The position numbers were made by a program, and so were the translations under genes. A stretch of DNA of 64,000 bases, from contig VNWV01000013.1 of NCBI GenBank assembly GCA_009801085.1, positions 1 to 64,000 of the forward strand. Direction: 5' to 3'. The stretch is from Lasiodiplodia sp. COLG20. Its lineage: Eukaryota; Ascomycota; Dothideomycetes; Botryosphaeriales; Botryosphaeriaceae. The notes below the pieces were generated by a model, which was not told the DNA's origin, did not search any database, and saw nothing but the letters and a program-made list of their open reading frames with translations. Within the stretch, counting starts at the first letter, position 1. Each line of letters opens with the position of its first letter. Shown here piece by piece: positions 32,944-45,800 of this stretch.

Positions 32944-34990
32944 GTGACTGAAACCATGTTCTCAGGGATCAAAATTGACAAGGAAAGTAAATAAAGCTGC
33001 CGAAGTGGTACAAAAAATAATTTCCGTGGGGCTCTGTCCTGGATAGAATAGCTTGTGTTGTCTTACCTTGCCATCTTGCCAAGACGTCCCGATTAAGACG
33101 GTAGCATGGGGCCTTTTTTCCCCCTTAACGCAGTTCCACTAAAACATTTCCTTAAAGATGAAGTGATTCCAAGTTCTTTTCATTCTATAAGTCCAGTTTG
33201 GAGCGACATTCTATAGTCAAAACTCCAGGACGTTGAGTGCCCACCACACTAAAGCAGATGATTCTTGAGGGTAATGAACAGCATAAAGGCGGCACAGCTT
33301 CTACCCTTGTACATATCAAGAGGATTATCTACTCGTGGTATCAGGCTGCTAGTATAGTTGGTACATGGCTTAACTTTCTACACACTGAACAAAGTCTGCA
33401 GTAAAATTGAAGCTAGATTTCCCGCGCTCAACTTGCATGGCTAAGGGCTCACCCACACCAAGGACTATAGAAAACTTGTTTTGCGTGCAAAATGTCCTTC
33501 GTCGGTGTGACCTTGAGGACCGCGGCTTTCAATTACCCCGCTTTAGGCCTGCAATAGGCGTCGTCATGTGAGAGGTCGCCTTTGTCTATTTGACATGCAT
33601 ATGCTAATGAATCATCTCATACTCGCCTTCCTGGACGCCTTTTATGCGTAAGCCCTTGTATGCGTACAACGATCCGGAGTTTATCAGCTCATACAGATCC
33701 GCAATGGCCTAAGGATCACTGAATCCCCCATGACTTGTTAAAGCATCAGCGTTGGCCTGTTCTTGTTCTCCAATAATTCAGGACGGCTGGTTTTGGCTTA
33801 CAATACATATCCGCGGCAGCGTTGAAAGCTTTGCGTTCTGGGAAATTGAGCCATTGCGATGGATTTATACAAGGGCAGACGTAATGAGTCCCTGAAAACG
33901 ACTCGCTTTCTGCACAGTGTCGACCCCGTTGTCAACATCGTGTTGTTGGGCTAGAGCCTTTATACGAACTTATTCAGCTTGCTTGTTTGAGCAAATATCC
34001 TTCTTTAGCGACACCATTTAGTATATAAACCTCCTGCCTTGGCTTTCATTCTCACATCTTCAGCACTTTATTCTTCCATAACGGACTCAATTAGATGTTT
34101 ATTCTCCATCATTACCTAAGACACAGCAACTACGGCTCATACCACATGGAACTGCTCCAATTAAGTCCAAGTCAAAGAGCAGAAGATCTACACATCACGC
34201 CCGCCAATGACCAACCACAAAAGATCTTGTTTGAGGAATTTCGCTTTGATCATGTACTTTAGCTTCTCCCAACGATATGTCCAGTCTAAGTAATCTGCTT
34301 ATCAATCTCGCTTTTTAACTATCCGCAGATCCACATGTATCATTCCGCTATTAGTATAATGGATTAGTCTCTCAGGCCTAGCAGCATATACATCTTCTCG
34401 TAGCTCAGAGTAGGTCTGACGATACTTCTTAAGGTAAGCGCTAAGCCTAAGGAGGTAAGATCCAACGCACACAAGGCCCTATCATGACGCGATAATGCGG
34501 CTCTTCCGTCTTTTCTTGCAAAACGTCGAGGACGGGGCAGCATACATTGTATTGCCTTGCCAAGCGTGGACCCTGTCAGTCTGCTTGGTACGTTGATGCA
34601 CAGAGGACTTCTTCCCTCCCTTCCTCTCGGGGCTGCTAAGAACTATAAAATTAGTAACACTAAGCCAATTATAGCAGGTATCTACTCCTAATTCCACTTG
34701 TAAGCGGTCAATTATGCGAGTTCCGAGTCAGTGAATTTATGGCATTTGCAAGCGCAAGCGGTCGATCTTGGCGAATCCCTCGAGCGAGCCCAAAATACCC
34801 GCTGACAACTCGCTTGCCTGATCGCCTGTCAGGACCCCTGTCTCGGGCCGGACTCCGAAGATACGCTGATATGGTGCCATATGCAATCCTCCAGACTCGA
34901 TTGACGCCTGGCCTTTTTCCGCTACTTATAGTTAGCCTTCAACTTGATACATACTGCAGTACCGTAGCAGTTGTGCACTATCCATCAAAG
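32944..34990. other. Long gene-free region between the non-reducing PKS and the regulator
   Basis: About 2 kb in which the longest frames are short and unrecognised; much of it is AT-rich. It may hold both divergent promoters and decayed sequence. No oxygenase or other tailoring gene can be supported here. An in-frame ATG at 34739 could extend the regulator's N-terminus, but I prefer 34991. Confidence 0.5.
34434..34443 (-). promoter_or_regulatory. One-mismatch cluster motif upstream of the regulator
   Basis: GTAAGCGCTA is the reverse complement of TAGCGCTTAC, which differs from the cluster word TAGTGCTTAC by one base. It lies about 550 bp before the chosen regulator start, consistent with weak autoregulation, but a single copy may be chance. 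Confidence 0.3.
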
Positions 34991-36181
34991 ATGCATCCAG
35001 CAACCAGTAATTCGGTCCCGCAGTATTCCGACGCTCCCCGTCGAACATCTCAGACCGTCGTCAGCGCTTTCAGTGCTTGCGCAAACCCAAACGAAGATTG
35101 GACCAAGATATCAGATTTCGGGGAGCGTCGTCGGATCCAGAGCAGGATTGCTCAACGGAATTACCGTAAGTGAGCGTCACTCGTCGGCCCTCTGGATACG
35201 GCGCAAATGTATTCAATTGTGCTAATCAAGTGCTATCTTTCAACAGGCATAAAGCAAAAACAGCGGTTAGAACGAACAAAGACGCCAACACCTGAGCTCA
35301 CACCCGAGGAGCCGTCCACCCCTGAGTCCGTTCCGGACTTCTCTCCACTCGATAGCCAGCAGGATGGAATGCAGGACTTGTACGACATTTTCACGTCCGA
35401 TGCGCCGCAGCAACAACGAACCCCGCCGTCAAGTGATGACGGCGCTATGCCCACACAGCAATTTACTCCCCAATCCTCGACTGAACAATCCAACCCTGGA
35501 ATCACAACATACCCTTTCCATGCCAGAAACCAGCAGCAACTGACACCCGGCTTCTACGACACTTCACTCTTGCAACAATCTCCCCGGTTCAACAATGATT
35601 GCGTTACGCCGTTGCAACGATCTACCTCAACCACACAGCCCTCATGCGTGCACACACCAACTGCTGGAACCACGCCATACCTCTACAACAGTGGCAGCAT
35701 GGAACAGCCACTACCCAGCTTTCATAACGGCTGCGCACAGAGGGCGCCTCATCAGCACTGCCAAACCATGAGCCACGACTGCGGCGGGTACCCTCAGCAA
35801 CGCGCTCGCCCGATATTCGCAAACACACAACCTACTTGCGCGTGTACTCCCACACCTGGATCCCCTTCATGTCACGCGCAGCAAATGCACCATCTCTACG
35901 ACAGAGCGCCTCAGTGGGCGTCCTGGACCAGACCGGAAGACTACACACGGGGATCGTATGGCCAAATTGAAGCTTCCCGGGACCTGAACGTGCCCTTTTC
36001 TCGCCCTCTGCATCCGTCGCATTCATACATGTCATTACCACCGCCGACTGAGCGGGGTTGCTGCTGCCACCACCACGCCAACCACCACAACCACACACAC
36101 CTACCGCCCTTCGCACATCACTCATCAACGAACGGCTTTGATGTCCCTCATCCGTATCACGATTCCCGAATGTTACTCTAG
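34991..36181 (+). CDS. Cluster regulator with bZIP-type basic region and no leucine zipper
   Basis: Probable pathway-specific nuclear transcription factor. Exon 1 (34991 to about 35166) encodes DWTKISDFGERRRIQSRIAQ followed by RNYR, the basic region of Yap/Pap1-like fungal factors. An intron with donor GTAAGT and acceptor TTTCAACAG (ending about 35246) joins it to IKQKQRLERTKTPTPELTP. The expected heptad leucines do not follow; instead there is a Pro/Ser/Thr/Gln-rich region and a His-rich tail (CCCHHHANHHNHTHLPP). The usually invariant Asn of the basic region is Ser51. Total length is about 365 residues. It lies inside the cluster between the two halves, as bZIP-type regulators do in related clusters such as the zearalenone one. 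The start could instead be 34739. Confidence 0.75.
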
Positions 36182-37057
36182 GCGAGCAAGCGACAGACGT
36201 TCGTTTCACAGACGACCTCTTTCTAAGAGTTATGGTTTGACATTCGATCAAGGCCAGGTATCCTCTGGCACTTAAGTGCGGTCTTTATCTATGCTATTAA
36301 TGCTGTTGACCTCATCCCAATTTTTCGTCTCTGCAAATTTCGCCGACACGACGCTCTTTCTTCTCCACCTACAAGAAAGAAGTGAAACTAGAATAAACAA
36401 TTAGCGCGGCGTCTAGATCTAGACTATCGTAGATATAGAACAATATCAAAAGTCTTTTCTGCTTGTTGGATTGCTATCGACGTGTTACATTCATTCTGAT
36501 ACAGTTCTACCGACAGCGAAGGGCTCAGATGCCTGCTTTCATGAAGCCATTGTTTCACATGGAGCTCATCGGCATGCAGCGGGAAGTCCGGATAGCTTGT
36601 CATACCCTAGTCGCCGATGCAGGCCCTGGTCTGTAGCGATAAGAAGCGTGCATTAGCCGACGCAACAAATACTCCATTTATGCACATGAACAGGGGTGCT
36701 CATGCTTACGAAGCTCGGAAAGTGCCGGGTGGAGTAGGAGATGGGGGTGGGATATGGAGAAGGACCCTTCCACTTTCACTGTGGTGCCTTCAATCGCGCC
36801 GCTATGGTGGCACTAAACCTAGGTCTTCGAATCTAGATATGGCTGCGTCTTGAGGCAGGCATCAGTATCACCGAGGGCTTCAGCGTCTCTTCAGTCACAT
36901 CAACATCACTCAGTCGTGGTTGTGAAAGATTGTAAGGATCGATGATAACGAGAGATGTAATGATCAAATAATAGGAAAGCGACGTAGGATAGCGTGAAAT
37001 GGATGAAAGTATGAGACACATGTTTTGTGGTAGGACCCTGAGGTTGGCATCCGGACA
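36182..37057. other. Intergenic region between convergent regulator and methyltransferase
   Basis: About 880 bp holding both 3' ends. No coding frame or repeat worth calling. Confidence 0.55.
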
Positions 37058-38636
37058 TCAAACCCTTTTCAACCTGGCTTCGATCACGCCCTGCCAGCCC
37101 GCCTGACCATGCCAAACCCTGACGAATTCCAGCCCTTCCGCATCCAACAAAGCTGCAGTTTCCTTCTCAGTTCTCTCTTTACCACCCGTTGCCAGCCCGA
37201 CAATCTAAAGAATAGCACCCCCTGTCAGCCAATGTGATAATCAGACAAGAGAGTACGGCAATCTTTGCCCAGATTCTAATTCAGGATTCTAAGAATTCAC
37301 TTACGTCGATCAAGTAGCCATTCATGTACTTGCCAGGCTCTGTTCGGGCAGGAATAACCGCGTCGAAGATCAGCAGACGGGACTTCGGAGACATTGCTTC
37401 CGCGATGCGCTTCAGGATATCCCGGCAAATATGGTCGGGATGATTGTGCAAAATGTGACCAAGATGGTAAATGTGTGCACCTGCAGCTGATTAGCACCAT
37501 TTAGTCAGACCGCACAAGTAGCCTTCGAACCTTTGACCGGCTGCTCCGTATGGAAGTCATAGGCCATCATCTCTATCCCTACTTGCTGCGCCGGATCAAG
37601 CTGGGCGAGAGCATCCGGCCTTTCCTGAAGGATCAGCCTCGCAGACGTCCCAAAAACATCCCCGGTCTCCGCTCGGGCAAAGTGGAGAACTTTGCCACTT
37701 CCGCCACCGATGTCGACGATGAAGGCCCGGTCAGGCTCGGCTTGCACTTCCTCTTTGAGAGACGACCACGGGAAGATGCCGCATTCGGTGGTGGGCTCAT
37801 CCATCGCTCGGTTGAAGATGTCGAGGTGCTGTGGAACAGAAGAAAGCGCCTCGTAGAAGGGCTTGCCCTCAATACCATACTCGTAGGCGTACGGCGTCTT
37901 GCAGACATCGTACAAATCCGCTGATGGCCTCGTCTTCAGGTATTCCGGGAGCGAGAGGTAGCTCTTGGCGTACAATGCGCTACGAAATGAGTCTGGTCAG
38001 CGACTAGGAAGCTATGCAGTGATGACGCTTACATCAACTCAAAGGAGCCAACAGCAGTCCCTTTACCCCTGACGAAGATCAGAGATTTGGGAGTGTGAGA
38101 GTACGTCTCCTCAACCGGGGACGCCACTATTCCAGCCGCGACCAAAACTCTCATCACCCGCACTACGTCGATAGTCAGCAGTATGCTCAATGGGCTCTGA
38201 TAAGGTATAGCCGACCTATCACGTCCAGGTCTACACCCACAAGATCGGCGAGTTCTTGAGCACTGATGTTTTCCTTGGCTTTCATTTTCTCGAAAATTCC
38301 CAACTTGATGGCGACATTGACGCAGGAGTATACAGTCACCTGTTGCTACTGGTCAGCACAGACCTTATCTCTAGGCAGCAATCAACGATGCTGCGGGAAT
38401 CTGACTTACATCGGTCCATTGTCTGAAAAACTGATTGAAGTTAGCTATTGCTTATTCCAGAGCGCCTCCAATTAAGTGAAGCTTACCAACTCAATGGGCG
38501 ATTCCAAATCTTGATAGAGACGGTCCACCTGCGTCATCAAGCCCAATCGGGCGGAAAGATCTTCATCCTCCAGCTGCTTCGCATTGGCTAGGATAGCCTC
38601 AATCTTTGGGACGATATCCAAACTGTAAGAACGCAT
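37058..38636 (-). CDS. O-methyltransferase (SAM-dependent, fungal O-methyltransferase family 2)
   Basis: Predicted to transfer a methyl group from SAM to a phenolic hydroxyl of the cluster product. The start at 38636 gives MRSYSLDIVPKIEAILANAK. Exons then give a winged-helix dimerisation region (KLGIFEKMKAKENISAQELA and then LVGVDLDVI), a linker with YAYEYGIEGKPFYEALSS, the SAM motif I FIVDIGGGSGKVLHFA, and the catalytic-region sequence HILHNHPDHICRDILKRIAE, with His in the usual place. The end is GVIEARLKRV at 37058. About five introns; total length is about 400 residues. Its promoter carries three copies of the cluster motif and a 17-bp tandem array. Hypothemycin-type clusters contain a comparable methyltransferase. 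Confidence 0.88.
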
Positions 38637-38716
38637 TTTCTCGACTCTGGATCGTAGTGGACCTGAGACAGACTATGTTTGAAGCAAAACTAGGCCTTTA
38701 TAATTACTTCAATGCG

Positions 38717-38802
38717 CCAATGTTACTCAAGAAGCCAAGTAACTCAAGTACCCGAGTTTCTCAAGACGCCAAGTTCCTCAAGACCCCGAGTTACTCAATG
38801 CG
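38717..38802. repeat. Five tandem copies of a 17-bp repeat in the methyltransferase promoter
   Basis: Units start at 38717 (18 bp), 38735, 38752, 38769 and 38786, with consensus close to CCAAGTTACTCAAGACG. They occupy the 81-166 bp before the methyltransferase start. The TTACTCA core resembles AP-1/Gcn4-type bZIP sites, which is suggestive only. Confidence 0.7.
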
Positions 38803-38943
38803 CCCATACTACTATGCGAATAAGGTAGGAGCGACTCCCGGTTACATAACTCGACGTGGTTATATTAACCGAGAGCCCCATCAACGCCGCTTTCCGAAGG
38901 CTCGCTTCGTGCTGACACGGACGGGAATTAACGGATAGGCTCC

Positions 38944-39006
38944 TAGTGCTTACATGGCCTATCTTCTAAAGATCCGATATGCTTCTAGTGCTTATTTAGT
39001 GCTTAC
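38944..39006. promoter_or_regulatory. Three cluster-motif sites upstream of the methyltransferase
   Basis: TAGTGCTTAC at 38944-38953 and 38997-39006, and TAGTGCTTAT at 38986-38995, all in the same orientation. They lie 310-370 bp upstream of the start at 38636. The 0.8 kb from 39007 to the reducing PKS stop at 39802 shows no gene. Confidence 0.65.
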
Positions 39007-39801
39007 AAAAACGGCGTTCCGTTTGACGCTGACCCTAGTAGAAACCCGGTTACTGGGTAAGTAGGAGGCTATTCTGCACGACTTGCTTGTGCGAACAGTT
39101 CAGCGAAGCAGCTCAAGCCACGGTTTACTTACCGAATTTCTATAACGTTGCTTACTCTGTTGGCATGGTGCGATAAGCGCTGCATTGATTATCAATTTTC
39201 GTCGCTCTCGTTGCAGCTTCATCCCTTAGTGAGGCGGGGCAATTATTCGGCCCCTCGCGTTACCCAAAGTAGACTCTCATGGTCATGTAGAACTTGTACT
39301 ACTGCATCAGTGACTCTTTCCAAATATGTTAATGATGATACGTTGCTCTTGCGGATACTTTGTGTGTCCTCAGCTTCGATATTGGTATCTATTGTGTAGT
39401 AAGCATGGTGAAATCGTTCATTGGGTTGCTTGATAAATTAACCCGGATGGCATGGATCTATACTCAAGTCACCAGACATGGTGCCCTGCTGAATTACTAC
39501 AACATTCTATACGAAAAGTAGTATCTGGTAAGCAAGAACGGCAACACGCGTGTGAGAGAGTGATACCAACTGAGAGTATTTTACGATGTATTGGTAAGCG
39601 ATGGTAACTACTCTCATTTCATCAATCATACCTGAGGGTAGCATACTGGGGACAGTTCTGAGCAATATCAAGCCATACGTAGAAACGAGAGTATCAATTG
39701 TTACCAATATGGTTCCAATTCACAATCTAAAACCAAACTCCATATCCTCCGTCTATCCAGCAGCCCCATCCAACACCCCTCGAAACTCAATCCCACCACC
39801 C

Positions 39802-42800
39802 TCACACCCCCGCCACCAACTTACTCTTCTCCGCAATCTTCCCCGCCAAACTCTCAATCGGCACCGCCGCCAAAATCTCCAACAGCGCCATATTCGCCTT
39901 CAGCTCCCTCGAAATCCAGTTGCGCACCTCCAGCGCCACCAGCGAATCCACGCCGTACCGATACAACGGCCGCCCCGGATTCACCTCCGACGCCGGCATC
40001 TGCAGTATATCCGCCGTCTTCTGCACCAGCGCCTCCGTGATGATCGCGGCCGCCTCCTCCTTCCTCCCCGCTGCCACCTTCCCCAGCTTCGCCGCCACCG
40101 ACTCCCCACCCCCCTGGCCTTCGCCCGCAGCAGCACCGGCAGCGACATTCGCCACGGCCAAAGGCCCGAACCTTGCATCCGCGAAGTAATCCGGCCGTGC
40201 CAGGCCGTGCGCCGCCATGATATCGGCCGTGCCCAGGCCGGTCGTCACCTGCGCGGGGCAGGTTCCTCGCAGTTGCTGGTTGATCAGGCTCTTCATCAGC
40301 GCGTGGAAGGCCGGCTCGCGTATGCCGAGCGCGTGCTCCCACAGGGCGAAGTTGCCCGTCGTGCCGGTTTCGGCGAGGACGCCGACGTCGCGCATGATGC
40401 CGAGGTTGACTGCGACGGCGGGCAGGCCCTGGGAGGTGCGGGAGTGGGCCAACGCGTCTTGGTACGTGTTGCCGGCGGCGTACTGCGCTTGGCCGGGGTT
40501 GCCGTGGATGCCGGAGATGGAGGAGCAGAGGATGAGGAAGTCGAGGGGCGGGCGGGAGGCGGAGGTGGTGGAGAAGTAGGTGTGCAGATTCCACGTGCCC
40601 TGGACCTTGGGGCGCAGCGGGACGGTCCAGTCGGCGTACGACATCTTCTCGAAGACGACGTCGCGCAGCACCATGGCCATCTGGATGACGCCCTTGATGG
40701 GGGGCAGGTCCTGGGAGCATTGAGACATGGCGGCTAGGAAGGACGGCTGGTCCGACACGTCGCCGCGGTACGCCTTGACGCGGACGCCTGGGCTGGCGGA
40801 CAATTCGGCCACGACGGCTGCAGCCTGCGGCGTGGTGTCGCCGGACCGCGAGAGGAAGGCGATGTTGCGCGCGCCCGACGCGACGAACGCCTTCGCGAGG
40901 CTGCGGCCCAGCCCGCCCAGGCCGCCGACGAAGAGGTACGTCGCGTCGGGGTCCAGCTTGAGCGAGTCCTCAGCCTTGCGGAGGACGGGGGCCTCGACCT
41001 TACCACCCTCGTCATCCCCGGCGAACGCCAGCACGAGCTTCCCGCGATGCTTGCCCTGCTGCATGGTGCGGAAGGCGTCGCCGACCTGGCCGACGGGGTA
41101 GACGACGACGGGGGCCGGGGCGCGCAGCACGCCCTGCTGGATCAGCGCGAAGCAGTCGTGGAAGACCTGGTAGAAGGTCTCCGGGTCTTCGAGGAAGAGC
41201 GTGTGGTTGTTGACGAAGGTGAAGGAGGTGCTCTTGCCGAAGGGCCGCATGTCCAGGCGCATGTTGTTGGTGATGTCGCGCAGGCCGATCTCGATGAAGT
41301 GGCCGAAGGAGGCGAGGCAGCCCCACGATGCGCGCAGGAGCTCGCCCGAGAGCGAGTTGAGGACGCAGTCGACGCCGCGGCCGTTGGTGATGCGTTTGAT
41401 GCCCTTTTGAGTGGTGGGTGGTCAGCATGCAGTTGGGAAGAGGGAGCGTGAAGCTGGAGACATTCTTACTTTGACGAAGCTGGCGTCGCGCGAGTGGAAG
41501 ATGTGCTCCTCGGGGATGCCGTACTCCTCCATGATGAGTTTGCGCTTGTCCTCTGTGCCCACGGTGACATAGATAACAAGCCCAAGGTGTTTGGCCAGCC
41601 TGTAAACGTCAGCGATGTGCAACTACGCGAGCGAGTGGAAAATATGCTTACTGTATCGCCGCTTGACCCACACCTCCCGCCGCTGCATGGATCAACACAG
41701 ACTGGCCCTTACGAAGCTTAGCCGCGCAGATGAATGCGTAGTATGCCGTCGTGTGCACGATAGGAGATGCTGCTGCATCTTGGAAGGACATGGAGTCCGG
41801 AATCTTGGCCAATCCATGGTGGTGCACTCGGATTCTGGTCGCGTAGGCTCCGATGTGGACGGTGCTGACGCGATCCCCGGGCTTGAAGTCAGTTACCTTG
41901 CTTCCCATCCTCACGACAACACCACTGGCCTCCAGCCCCAGCGCCTCGACAGGAATGAGACCCATACAAGCCATGACATCCTTGAAACTAAGGGCGCTCT
42001 TCGTTAGCACGTCGTGCGTTGAATAGATACGGGATTACAGCAACTTACTTGATGCCTGCAGCCTTGACCTCGACTTCGACCTCGTGATCCTCAAGCGGAG
42101 GATCCATGCGTTCATCCGGGACGAATCTCAAGGTATCCAAAAGACCAGGGTTACCAATGGTGAGTCGGAGAGCTTCGCCTTTGTCGTGAAGATTCTCGTT
42201 GCGAACGGAGGCTTCCAGATGGTGACGGATGCTTTCGTTCTGCTGGTGGCTCTTGAAAAAGCGGGCGATCTGGGGGAAGCCACCCACTTCTTGGAATTCA
42301 TTGTCGCCGGTGCTGGAAGCGAGGACTCTGGTTGCGAGAGAGGGGCCGTACTGATGTCCTGTCGGCTCGCTGAGATGCAGGATTTGGAACTTGATGCTCG
42401 CGTTCTCGCTCATCATGGTTCGTGCGAGGCCATCGACCATGCCGAAAGCTGGGTTCTCGCCACAGGTGATCCAGAGGAGCCTCTCACAGTTCAAGCCCAC
42501 TGTTCGGACAGTCTCGAAATCGGGCTCGGAGAGGTCCTCCAGCAGTGGCCGCTCGAGCTCCATCAAAGAAATGTATGTTTTGCCCTTGACATCCTCGGCA
42601 CTGATGCTATTGCTCCAAACGCTTATCGAGACCGCGTCACCTTGGTTCTGAAGAGTTTCCTGCAGCACGGAGGCGAATTTATCGGCGGCGGACGTGGCTG
42701 TGGACGGCTGGATGATGACGACTTCGTGAGCCGGCGAGCCATTGGCAATTGGTCCTGTTTGGGCTTCCCGGCTGGAGTATAGAGCAATGGATTTCCCGTC

Positions 42801-45800
42801 CTCGACGCCTGAGACTATCTGGAAGCCCTTGCCCACCAAAGCCGAAACTGCAGCATCATTGCTGGCAGTCACGACGATAGTGGCGTCGGGCTTGGCTAGT
42901 TGCTGTCTCGCCAGGTCAATGAGCTTCTCCAGATTGCTTGAGTTTGAAGGCTCATGCGAAATGATCAACAGATCGGAGGGAGCGTTATCAGCGGGTACTG
43001 GAGCTTTGTTCTCGCCAAGGGAAACGATCTGGCCGAATGCAGGCCCATCACCAGGGTTTGCCACGGCATAACGGATGCGGTCTGGGCGAATGTCGCTTTC
43101 GGGTAACTTCGACACAGCTGCGTTACCATAGTCAGCTGCCTCAGAGATCAACTCGATGACTGTCGATGCCGGATTCTCATGGAGTGCCAGGCGGATAAGC
43201 TGCATTCTACGTTAGCCACACAATCCTAAATTTCTGCCGGATGAGCTTACCTCTGCGAGCCTCTCATGAGCCGGGAATCCGCTCAACACGCGGCTGATCT
43301 CATCCGTCTTCAGCAGACCCAGGGCATAGTTCCACTTCACCTCAGACGTGATGTCAGCCGGATCGACCTCCACGCCGTCCCCATCGCCCTGGCCCACTTC
43401 CATATCCAGCTCCGAGGTCCGGAAGTCCTTGACCGACAGGAAGACCTTGGAGACATCCTTATCGAAAACAGCGATGTCAGACGACAACTCGTTAAAGCCG
43501 TATCTCTCCCCGCGACAGACGCTCGGCAAGACGTAGCCCGCATCGCCCGGGATATCAGCCGAAATCTCCAGCTCGCCGATCGTCGTCGGGACATGGGGCT
43601 TGTCGTACTCAAAGACGCCATTGCCCTTATACGTCGCGCCCAGCGAGCCCTGGAAGATAGCATCGAGCGACGCAGCGTTGATGAGGAACGGCCGGTCGAG
43701 CTGTCCCCTGCTGTACGTCTCCCCGACGTCAACCAGCTTGACATCATACACCGTCTTCCCGGGGCCCGGCCGGCAAAGCTCCACGCCCTGGAACAGCTCC
43801 CCGTAGTTCCACGCCGCCTTGGCAAACTGCTCGTAGAACCTCTCCTTCCCATACACCTCCGCGCACTCGTCGCGCACGCGGTGGTACTCCGCCACGCGCG
43901 CCGCATCCGCCAGCGCGTCCTCTTCCGCCATCTGCGCGCTCCGGTGCTCCTCGTAGTCGATCGCGACCAAGCCCCGCGCATTGTCCCGCAGCTGCGCATC
44001 CGTGCCCACGCACGACGACACCGTCCACTCCATCCAACTCGCCGGCGTCGAGCCCGTCGTCGCGATCAAATGCGGCCGCATGTGCACAATCACCTCGGTC
44101 GGCTGGTCCTCGGGCAGCGCCATGGCCGCAAACAAATTAACGTCGCGCAGCCGGATCGCGCGCGCCGTCTTGCCCGGGTCGACCAGCGCCTGCCGCGCGG
44201 CTTCGAGGATGACGCTGATTATCCCGGCGCCGGGAAAGAGCACCGTGCTGCCGACAGTGTGGCCCCGCAGCCAGGGTTCGTCGGCGAGCCGGATGAAGCT
44301 GCGCCATTGGTGCTCGTTTTCGGCCATGGTGGGGAGGGGCGAGCCGAGGAGGCTGCGGGGCGCGAAGGGCTGCGTCGTGAGTTCGCGGTGGAGGCGCGAG
44401 TCGGCGCGGAAGGTCTTGGTGTGGTTCCATGGGTATGGAGGAAGGTCGGTGAGGAGGCGGCACTGGGAGCCGTCGCCGTTGGCGGTCTGCAGGGAGAACG
44501 AAGCGCCGTGGAGGAACAGGTCGCCGGCGAGCTTGAGGACCGAGTCGAGCGCGTTGGCGCCGCGGGTGAGGGCCGAGCTGTAGGCGACGTTCTTGATGCC
44601 GTGGTGCGACAGGATCTGCTCGACTGGCCCGCCTAGAGCGCTGTGCGGGCCGACCTCGACGAGCAGGTCGACTGTATTCTCTTCTCCGTCGTCGTCGCCC
44701 GAGGAGGAGGAGGATGGCCGGACGAGCTCCTTGACGGCGTCGGCGAAGAGCACGGGCGAGATCAGGTTGCGGACCCAGTAGGAGGGCCCCAGCAGTTCGG
44801 CGTCGACCTCGCTGTTCGTGACGCTCGAGACCATGATGGGGTGCCCGGCGGACGGCTGGGCGGGCTCGATGTCGGCGATGGAGGCGTAGTACTTGCCTAC
44901 CGCGGAATTCATGTGGGAGGAGTGGTAGGCGACGTCGACCTTGAGGCGGCGGGCGAAGACACCGCGCTCTTCCAAGATGGCGCGCAGCTCTTCAAGTGCC
45001 GCGACATCGCCTGAGAGCGTGACGCTCGAGGGAGAGTTGACACAGGCGATGCTCACCGAGCCACTCTTGAGCGCAGCCTCGAGGATGAACTGCCTGGCTT
45101 CCTCTGGAGAGGCTCCAACAGCCATCATACCGCCCTTGAGGTGCTTGAGACCCGCCGATGCGTTTCCCCTGAAGTAAGCTGCCGCTATGGCATCGTGGTG
45201 AGAGAGGGCTCCCATGGTATATGCAGCAGCGATCTCTCCACTCGAATGGCCAACAACCTTCGAGGGAACAACGCCCCACGCACTCAACTCGTCCACAAGC
45301 GCGATTTGTAGAACCGAGCAGATGGGCTGCGAGATGGCGGGTATGCCAAGTCTCGACTCGTCTTTGCCCCTGGACAGCTCCGTGACCGGGTCCCAGTCGC
45401 ATCCGAGCGATTTCAAGATGTCGGCAGATTTCGCAACAGAGTCCCTGAAGACGGGGCGTTCCAGTAGCTCGATGCCCATTCGAGCCCACTGCGCACCCTG
45501 TCCCGTGAAGACGAAGCTTGCCACATATTAGATTCAGCGGATACAGAACTCGGATTGTTTGACTTACCCAATGCGTGCCTGGCTGTTTGCTGCACGAACA
45601 GCATTCTCTCCCGGCTCTGTTGATAGTTTCTCCCGCAACTCGGCCGCGCTCTCGGCCAGGAAGCTGGCCCGCCATGCAAGGCCGGATCGGGAAACTGCGA
45701 GAGTGTGCGCAATGTTGGCAAGATACTCCGGGGTAGATGCAGCCGGGCCGAGGCTGTCCAGGTGCTCCGCGAGCGCGTTGCCCACGCGCTTGAAGCCAGC

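Noticed and set aside
34482..34697. Basic, Lys/Arg-rich 71-codon minus-strand frame upstream of the regulator
   Set aside because: No start context, no recognisable family, and lies in the decayed-looking intergenic stretch.
39601..40737. Plus-strand open frame of 378 codons at the 3' end of the reducing PKS
   Set aside because: Antisense to the KR-ACP region; Pro/Arg/Gly-rich without any motif.
43266..44636. Long plus-strand open frame (456 codons) inside the reducing PKS
   Set aside because: Antisense to the DH and AT regions with Arg/His/Leu-rich composition; explained by codon bias of the PKS gene.
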